64,000 nucleotides of DNA from Microbacterium sp. MAH-37 (GTDB taxonomy: Bacteria > Actinomycetota > Actinomycetes > Actinomycetales > Microbacteriaceae). Each line of letters starts with the position of its first letter. The stretch's first letter is position 1. Location of the stretch: contig NZ_WSEN01000007.1 of the NCBI RefSeq assembly GCF_009758255.1, positions 203,312 to 267,311 of the forward strand. Direction: 5' to 3'. The notes under the pieces are model-generated. The model was given only the letters and a program-made list of their open reading frames with translations, did no database searches and had not been told where the DNA came from. Positions 58,809 to 64,000 of this stretch are shown in pieces. The position numbers were made by a program, and so were the translations under genes.

Positions 58809-60334
58809 GCACCGCGCGCACCTGGGCCGTCGCGCTCACGGGTGTCGACGGGCATCTCGTCGAGGTGGAGGCTGACGTCTCGAATCAGACGCCGGAGTTC
58901 AAGATCATCGGTCTGCCGGACAAGTCGCTGGCCGAGGCCGTGCAGCGGGTGCACAACGCCTGCGCGAACGCCGGACTGGATCTGCCTCGTCGCCGGATGA
59001 CGGTGAACCTGTCCCCGGCGAGCCTGCCCAAGCACGGCGCCGGGTTCGACCTGAGCATCGCCGTCGCGACGCTGGCGGCGAGCAGGTCTCTTCCGGGGCG
59101 GTCGATCAGGCAGGTCGTGCACATCGGCGAGCTCGGACTCGACGGGCGCCTGCGTCCGGTCGCCGGGGTGCTCCCTGCGGTGTACTCGGCCGTGCAGGCG
59201 GGGTTCTCGCACGTCGTGGTCCCGATCGGGAACGTCGACGAGGCGCGCCTGGTGCCAGGCATCGAGGTGCACGGTGCGGCGTCGCTGGCAGAGGTCGCGG
59301 TGATGCACGGCGCGGACGTCGAGGTCCCGGATGTGGAGCCGGTCACGATCGACACCACGGATGCCGCGGAGATCCACCCGCTGGACCTCGCCGATGTGAT
59401 CGGACAGGACGAGGCCGTCGAGGCGCTGATCGTCGCCGCCGCAGGCGGACACCATCTTCTGCTGAGCGGACCTCCGGGTGCGGGCAAGACGATGCTCGCG
59501 CGTCGGCTGCCGGGGATCCTTCCCGAGCTGTCCGACGAGGAGGCGCTCGAGGTCGCCGCCATTCGCTCGCTGTGCGGCGATGCGGTGCGCGCGCTGGACC
59601 GCACGCCTCCGCTCGAGGCGCCGCACCACTCCGCGTCGATGGCGTCGCTGGTGGGCGGCGGGTCCCGCCAGGCACGGCCCGGTGCGATCGTGCGCGCCCA
59701 TCGAGGCGGTCTGTTCCTCGACGAGGTCCCCGAGTTCCAGAGAGCCGCGCTGGACGCACTCCGGCAGCCCCTGGAGTCCGGACGCATCGAGGTGCACCGG
59801 GCGGGCTTCACGGCGAGCTTCCCCGCGCGGTTCCAGCTGGTCATGGCGATGAACCCCTGCCCCTGCGGCAACTACGGGGTGCGCGGCGCGGAGTGCATCT
59901 GCCCTCCGATCGCGATCCGCCGCTACGCGGCGAAGCTCTCCGGACCTCTTCGCGACCGGATCGACATCGAGCTCCAGGTGGCCAGAGTCGCGGCGTCCAG
60001 GGTGACGACGATGGAACGCTCTCCGATCACGACGGCCCAGGCCAGGGAACGGGTCGTGCAGGCGCGGGCCGCGGCATCGGCCCGCTGGGCCGGCACCCCA
60101 TGGCGACGCAACGCCGAGGTGCCGGGGGAGCGGATGCGGCAGGGAAAGCTGCGACTGGCGGCCGCGGTGCGCATGCCGCTGGATCGCGCGCTGGAGCGCG
60201 GCGGCCTGACCCTGCGCGGCTACGACCGCACGTTGAGACTCGCCTGGTCGATCGCGGATCTGTCCGGCCGCGGAACCCCCGACTCCGACGACGTCGGTCG
60301 CGCACTGTTCCTGAAGAGAGGACTTCTGGCATGA
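58805..60334 (+). CDS. comM: YifB/ComM family AAA+ ATPase (Mg-chelatase-like)
   Basis: 509 residues. N-terminal Lon-substrate-like domain ('VEVEADVSNQTPEFKIIGLPDKSLAEAVQRV'), AAA+ module with Walker A GPPGAGKT at 222-229, 'GAIVRAHRGGLFLDEVPEFQ' as Walker B, and 'MNPCPCGNYGVRGAECICPP' with a Cys cluster typical of the family. Hexameric helicase for branch migration in transformation in Vibrio; role in actinobacteria less clear. GTG start overlaps yraN, and its stop overlaps dprA. Confidence 0.94.
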   Translation: MSTARTWAVALTGVDGHLVEVEADVSNQTPEFKIIGLPDKSLAEAVQRVHNACANAGLDLPRRRMTVNLSPASLPKHGAGFDLSIAVATLAASRSLPGRSIRQVVHIGELGLDGRLRPVAGVLPAVYSAVQAGFSHVVVPIGNVDEARLVPGIEVHGAASLAEVAVMHGADVEVPDVEPVTIDTTDAAEIHPLDLADVIGQDEAVEALIVAAAGGHHLLLSGPPGAGKTMLARRLPGILPELSDEEALEVAAIRSLCGDAVRALDRTPPLEAPHHSASMASLVGGGSRQARPGAIVRAHRGGLFLDEVPEFQRAALDALRQPLESGRIEVHRAGFTASFPARFQLVMAMNPCPCGNYGVRGAECICPPIAIRRYAAKLSGPLRDRIDIELQVARVAASRVTTMERSPITTAQARERVVQARAAASARWAGTPWRRNAEVPGERMRQGKLRLAAAVRMPLDRALERGGLTLRGYDRTLRLAWSIADLSGRGTPDSDDVGRALFLKRGLLA

Positions 60335-61515
60335 AGACGATCACCACGGCGGACCTGCTGGCCGATGAGCATCTGCTGCGCGCGGCGGAGCGGCTGCGAC
60401 CGGACGTCGATCCCGTGGAGGTAGCCGCTCGTGCCGCCTGGTCGGTGCTGACGGAGCCCGGCGACGGCGTGGCCGGCGCTCTTGTGACGATGTTCGGCGC
60501 GCAGGGCGCGCTCGACCAGGCACTGTCGGACGCGACGCTGAGAGCCCCTGTCGAGGCCCTCGGCGCGAGGGCGATGAGCGAGGCCGCGAGCAGGTGGTCC
60601 CCGAGGGCGGACCCACGAGCCGTGGCGGGCGCGCTCCGAGACGCCGAGGCCGTGGGCGCGCGGATGCTGTTGCCCGAGGATCCTGACTGGCCCGCGGGCC
60701 TCGACGATCTCGGTCCGCACGCGCCGCTGATGCTCTGGGTGCGGGGCGCCACGGAAGCGCTGGTGGCTGAGGAGGCAGTGTCGATCGTCGGTGCGAGAGC
60801 CTCTACCGCGTATGGGGAGAACATCGCCGCCGAGCTCGCGGGCGATCTCGCGGCGACGGGCGTGTCCGTGGTGTCCGGCGGTGCGTACGGCATCGACGGC
60901 ACAGCGCATCGCGCCGCACTCGGCGTCGGAGGCACCACGGTCGCATTCCTGGCAGGGGGAGTGGACAGAAGCTACCCGGCCGGTCATCACCAGCTCTTCG
61001 AACGGATCCGAACCGGGGGAGCGGTGGTCAGTGAGGTGCCCTGCGGGTCCGCTCCCACGAAGTGGAGATTTCTGCAGCGGAACAGGCTCATCAGTGCGAC
61101 GGGCCTCGCCACGGTCGTGATCGAGGCCGGCCGCCGCAGCGGCACGCTGAACACCGCCGGCCACGCGGCTGCGCTCGGACGGCCGCTCGGCGCGGTGCCG
61201 GGGCCGGTGACCTCCGCGGCATCCGCCGGGTGCCACCGCCTGCTCCGCGAGTTCGACGCGATCTGCGTGACGTCGGCGGCCGAGGTGCGTGAGCTGTGGG
61301 CGGATGCGGCGCCGTCGCATGGTGCGACTCCTGCTCCCGATCCCGATCGGATCCGGCTGATGGACGCTCTCAGCGCGCGAGCTCCGAGAGATGTTCCCGA
61401 CCTGGCGAAGCGCAGCGGTCTCTCCATGGAGAGGGTGCGCAGCGTCCTCGGCACGCTCGATCTCGAAGGCGGTGTCGTGCGCCGCGCGACGGGTTGGCTG
61501 CGGGCGGGCGAATGA
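60331..61515 (+). CDS. dprA: DNA-processing protein DprA
   Basis: 394 residues. Loads RecA on incoming single-stranded DNA. Rossmann-like domain with 'VSIVGARASTAYGENIAAELAGDLAATGVSVVSGGAYGIDGTAHRAAL', 'GGVDRSYPAGHHQLFERI', 'FLQRNRLISATGLATVVIEAGRRSGTLNTAGHAAALGRPLGAVPGP', and a C-terminal winged-helix (DML1-like) domain ('DVPDLAKRSGLSMERVRSVLGTLDLEGGVVR'). The ATG overlaps the comM stop by 4 bp. Confidence 0.94.
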   Translation: MKTITTADLLADEHLLRAAERLRPDVDPVEVAARAAWSVLTEPGDGVAGALVTMFGAQGALDQALSDATLRAPVEALGARAMSEAASRWSPRADPRAVAGALRDAEAVGARMLLPEDPDWPAGLDDLGPHAPLMLWVRGATEALVAEEAVSIVGARASTAYGENIAAELAGDLAATGVSVVSGGAYGIDGTAHRAALGVGGTTVAFLAGGVDRSYPAGHHQLFERIRTGGAVVSEVPCGSAPTKWRFLQRNRLISATGLATVVIEAGRRSGTLNTAGHAAALGRPLGAVPGPVTSAASAGCHRLLREFDAICVTSAAEVRELWADAAPSHGATPAPDPDRIRLMDALSARAPRDVPDLAKRSGLSMERVRSVLGTLDLEGGVVRRATGWLRAGE

Positions 61516-61526
61516 GTCCGTCCGGA

Positions 61527-61724
61527 TCAGGCGTGCTTGCGGAACTCGTCCACCTCGAGGCCGAGATCGGCGAGTCTGGCCAGAATGCTCTGCAACTCCG
61601 CGTGATCGCGCAGTTCGCCCAGCAGCATGATGCTCGTGCCGGTCGGGATGACGGTCATCTCGGGGACGGCGGCCACGATCACATCCGAGTGCGCACAGGG
61701 AACGCGGATCTCGTAACTCGTCAT
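61527..61724 (-). CDS. Small conserved hypothetical protein
   Basis: 65 residues, starting 'MTSYEIRVPCAHSDVIVAAVPEMTVIPTGTSIMLLGELRDHAELQSILARLADLGLEVDEFRKH', which reads as a compact beta-alpha-beta protein with alternating hydrophobic residues. GGGTGAGG precedes the ATG. Downstream of the LuxR gene on the same strand and possibly cotranscribed. No family recognised. Confidence 0.6.
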   Translation of the reverse strand: MTSYEIRVPCAHSDVIVAAVPEMTVIPTGTSIMLLGELRDHAELQSILARLADLGLEVDEFRKHA

Positions 61725-61782
61725 CGGCCTCACCCCTGACTGCGATCCTCCTCCCTGCACTCGGCGCCGTCGTCATCCGACA

Positions 61783-61799
61783 AGGGTGAGGCACCCTCA
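61783..61799 (-). terminator. Short hairpin at the end of the LuxR gene
   Basis: On the minus strand AGGGTG-CCT-CACCCT overlaps the stop codon of the LuxR gene and is followed by TGT. Only a weak terminator, so read-through into the 65-residue gene is likely. Confidence 0.35.
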
Positions 61800-64000
61800 G
61801 AGCAGACCGTGCTCCTTCGCGACCGCGACCGCCTCGGTGCGGCCGCCCACTCGCAGCTTGCGGTAGATGCTCTTCAGCTGCGTCTTCACGGTGTTCGCAC
61901 TCACCTGGTACTTCGCGGCGATCTCGTTCGTCGTCTGATGAGCGGGAAGCTCACGCAGCAGCTCACGTTCGCGCCGCGTGAGCAGCGCCTGGAGCTCGTC
62001 GGCGTCCGGCCGGATCACGTCCACGTGCATCAGCAGATCCTCCGCGACGTCGCGCCACGGGCCGAAGCCCGCGACCCGGGAGCGCAGCAGGGCAGCACCC
62101 GCCCCCGCGGCGAGAAGCAGAGGCCGGACGGGGCGGAGCGCTGCGGCCGACTTGACGGCCATGAGGATGTCCTCCGTCGCGTGGGCGGAGCGATGCCGCT
62201 GCTCGGCGACGACGGCCAGGATCGTCCAGCAGTACACCACGGTGAACGGCTCCCGGCCAGGCTCTGCGGACTCGAGGAGGGTTCGCAGAGCGATCTCGTT
62301 CTCGCGCTCCGGGTGCATCATCAAGGCGAGAAGCCGCGTCTCCAGCGATTCCTCCCCGAGCACCCGGGCCGCGCGACGGAAGATGCGTTCCGTCAAAGGC
62401 ACGTCCTCGGACTCGAGCGCCGCACACATCCAGGGGATCACTCCGAACCCCAGATTGGCGGGCTCGGAGCCGAAGCTGCTGTCCAGAACGCCGGTGACCA
62501 GCTGCAGAGACTCGCGCCCTGGCTCACGGTCCAGCCTGTCCAGCGCCAGCAGCAGCTCAGCGCGCTGCTGGTGGTCGTAGGCACCGGGGATGGGCGATGA
62601 CCCCGCCATGCTGCGCAGCATGCCGAGAGGCAGAGGCTCGGCCCGATGATAGGCGAGGGAGGCATGCGCGAAGGCGATCCGGCTCGCGACGCCGTCGGCA
62701 GGGTTGGCGCTCAGATCACGACTGGTCAGGAGTGAAAGCAGGAGCGGCTGTGCCTCCGTCCAGTCGCCTGCCATGGCTCTCAGTGAGAACGCGCTCTCCA
62801 ATGCGAGCATTCGCAGCCAGCCGAGTCCTTCCGCCCCCGCCGCTGCGCCGATGGAAGTGAGCCGCGAGGCCGCGTTCCTGCGGTCGGTCTCGTTCGAGCC
62901 GGCGGTCGACCAGGTGCGGGCGAGTTCGACGAACAGTGCGGCACCGGTCTGATCCTCGGCGACGTGCGGGACGTTCCCGGTCTGCGCCGACGGGGTCGCT
63001 CCCGTAGTCCCGGCATGTTCCCAGAGCATGCGCACTGCGGCATCCACGGCATCCGCCGACTCCGAGGCCGACGGGCGCGCCAGCGCGGCGCTCGAGGCGA
63101 TACGGCTCGCGCCGCCCACGCGGTCGGTGAAATGCGGAGCATCCAGCAGCAGCCTCAGGCGGCTCTCCAGGTGCTCGGCCGACGCGGCGGCGGGGAATCG
63201 CTGCACCGCGCGGAGCACCGCGGACACGTGTCCGCGGAAGATAAGCTCGTAGGAGTGCACACTCAGGATGTCGGACACCAGTGCGCCGTCGGAGGATTCC
63301 ACGGCCTGGTCCAGCGCGGCCGCGAGCTCGCCGCGCTGCGCGAACCAGCGTGCGGCCGTCGCATGGCCGCGCGCGGCTGACGCCGCGTCCCGGCGGCGGC
63401 GTTCGGCGCGCAGATAGGCGAAGAGCACCGGATGGATTCGGTACGACTCCCCGTCGGGAGCCGGAGCGATCAGCGCGTTGCGGCGAGCCAGAGCGTCCAG
63501 GATCGCACCGGCATCCGTATGGCCAGAGACGATCGCTGCCAGGGTCAACGGCACATCGTCCGCAACGGCAGACCAGAGCAGCACGTCGCGCTCCTCCGGC
63601 GAAAGCGAATCGATGACCTCGGAGACCAGGAAGTCGGCGATCGCACGATTGCCCGCCAGCCCGCTCACGATGTCCGCGCCCGAGCGCTTCGCATCCCGAA
63701 GCGCGTGCGCGACGAGCACGAACGCCGTCGGCCATCCCTGAGTGCGGACGATCACCTGCGCGATCTCGGCGCCGGTGAGGTCCACATCTCGGGAGGTGAA
63801 GAACGCGGCCGCCTCGTCCTCGGTGAAGGCGAGATCGTCGCCGCGGATCTCATGGGTCAACGCCCAGCGCAGGGGAGAGGCGGGGAACGGATCGTACCGG
63901 CCGGACAGCACGACCCCGGCGGAGGCCGCCTCTGCCTCGATCAGCTCCAGGATCAGGCGCAGCGCTCGCGGAGAGGCCTCATGGACGTCGTCGATCAGCA
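61797..64000 (-). CDS. LuxR family regulator, MalT/STAND-type (5' end beyond the window)
   Basis: At least 734 residues; the start lies beyond the right edge. The fragment opens with 'LIDDVHEAS', the Walker B of a MalT-like NTPase, followed by the winged-helix/superhelix region (about 100-600, TPR-like helices) and a C-terminal LuxR HTH, 'LTRRERELLRELPAHQTTNEIAAKYQVSANTVKTQLKSIYRKLRVGGRTEAVAVAKEHGLL'. An ATP-dependent activator (LAL type) that responds to a signal bound in the helical region; the inducer and targets are unknown. The small gene at 61527 follows. Confidence 0.88.
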   Translation of the reverse strand, partial: LIDDVHEASPRALRLILELIEAEAASAGVVLSGRYDPFPASPLRWALTHEIRGDDLAFTEDEAAAFFTSRDVDLTGAEIAQVIVRTQGWPTAFVLVAHALRDAKRSGADIVSGLAGNRAIADFLVSEVIDSLSPEERDVLLWSAVADDVPLTLAAIVSGHTDAGAILDALARRNALIAPAPDGESYRIHPVLFAYLRAERRRRDAASAARGHATAARWFAQRGELAAALDQAVESSDGALVSDILSVHSYELIFRGHVSAVLRAVQRFPAAASAEHLESRLRLLLDAPHFTDRVGGASRIASSAALARPSASESADAVDAAVRMLWEHAGTTGATPSAQTGNVPHVAEDQTGAALFVELARTWSTAGSNETDRRNAASRLTSIGAAAGAEGLGWLRMLALESAFSLRAMAGDWTEAQPLLLSLLTSRDLSANPADGVASRIAFAHASLAYHRAEPLPLGMLRSMAGSSPIPGAYDHQQRAELLLALDRLDREPGRESLQLVTGVLDSSFGSEPANLGFGVIPWMCAALESEDVPLTERIFRRAARVLGEESLETRLLALMMHPERENEIALRTLLESAEPGREPFTVVYCWTILAVVAEQRHRSAHATEDILMAVKSAAALRPVRPLLLAAGAGAALLRSRVAGFGPWRDVAEDLLMHVDVIRPDADELQALLTRRERELLRELPAHQTTNEIAAKYQVSANTVKTQLKSIYRKLRVGGRTEAVAVAKEHGLL

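Overview
This is a single contiguous stretch of a GC-rich chromosome (about 70% G+C by eye, strong G/C third-position bias) from an actinobacterium, most likely a Microbacteriaceae member close to Microbacterium. Pointers are the actinobacterial gene neighbourhoods (leuCD-murA-plsC-gpsA-ddl-thiL; rsmD/recG-coaD-DUF177-rpmF-rnc-mutM-smc-ftsY; rpsP-KH-rimM-trmD; rplS-lepB-rnhB-DUF2469-yraN-comM-dprA), the families DUF3515, DUF177 and DUF2469, frequent GTG/TTG starts, a tRNA without encoded CCA, and many apparently leaderless mRNAs with a TANNNT box 6-7 nt before the start codon. No phage, IS element, CRISPR array or rRNA is visible.

Layout. 1-12 kb: accessory and transport genes (start of an MMPL exporter, P-type metal ATPase, Lrp regulator divergent from a PLP trans-sulfuration enzyme, a DUF4190 membrane protein, a first ArsR-MFS module, TetR-SDR pair, aminopeptidase N, APH-like kinase, metallo-hydrolase). 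12-15.4 kb: tRNA-Glu, a second ArsR-MFS module, and a TerC family protein behind a probable yybP-ykoY (Mn2+) riboswitch. 15.4-23.4 kb: leucine biosynthesis (leuCD) behind a leader-peptide attenuator, then cell-wall and phospholipid genes (murA, plsC, gpsA, ddl) and thiL. 23.5-29.4 kb: rRNA methylation, DNA repair, CoA synthesis, ribosome and RNase III genes. 29.4-34.4 kb: an ABC exporter and a tandem GNAT operon behind a regulated promoter and a short leader ORF. 34.5-45.4 kb: smc, ftsY, lipAB, a TetR regulator beside a gene remnant, an XRE-HTH/MurA fusion protein, and ffh. 45.5-50.8 kb: glycerol catabolism (glpD, glpK) with an enoyl-CoA hydratase and a YbdK-type ligase. 51-64 kb: rpsP-khpA-rimM-trmD, a methyltransferase and DNA glycosylase, a broken histidine phosphatase, map, rplS-lepB-rnhB, the yraN-comM-dprA DNA-uptake block, and the 3' part of a MalT-like LuxR regulator.

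Functional links. Membrane targeting is represented by ftsY, ffh and lepB; chromosome segregation by smc; peptidoglycan precursor synthesis by murA and ddl; glycerol-3-phosphate metabolism by gpsA, plsC, glpD and glpK. The least ordinary items are the HTH-MurA fusion with an apparently intact active site; a dispersed palindromic repeat (core GAGCGAGCGGAGCGAG...) that supplies the start region of coaD, sits in frame inside trmD and forms the convergent terminator before lipA; the leucine attenuator and Mn riboswitch; and the leader ORF/operator in front of the GNAT operon.
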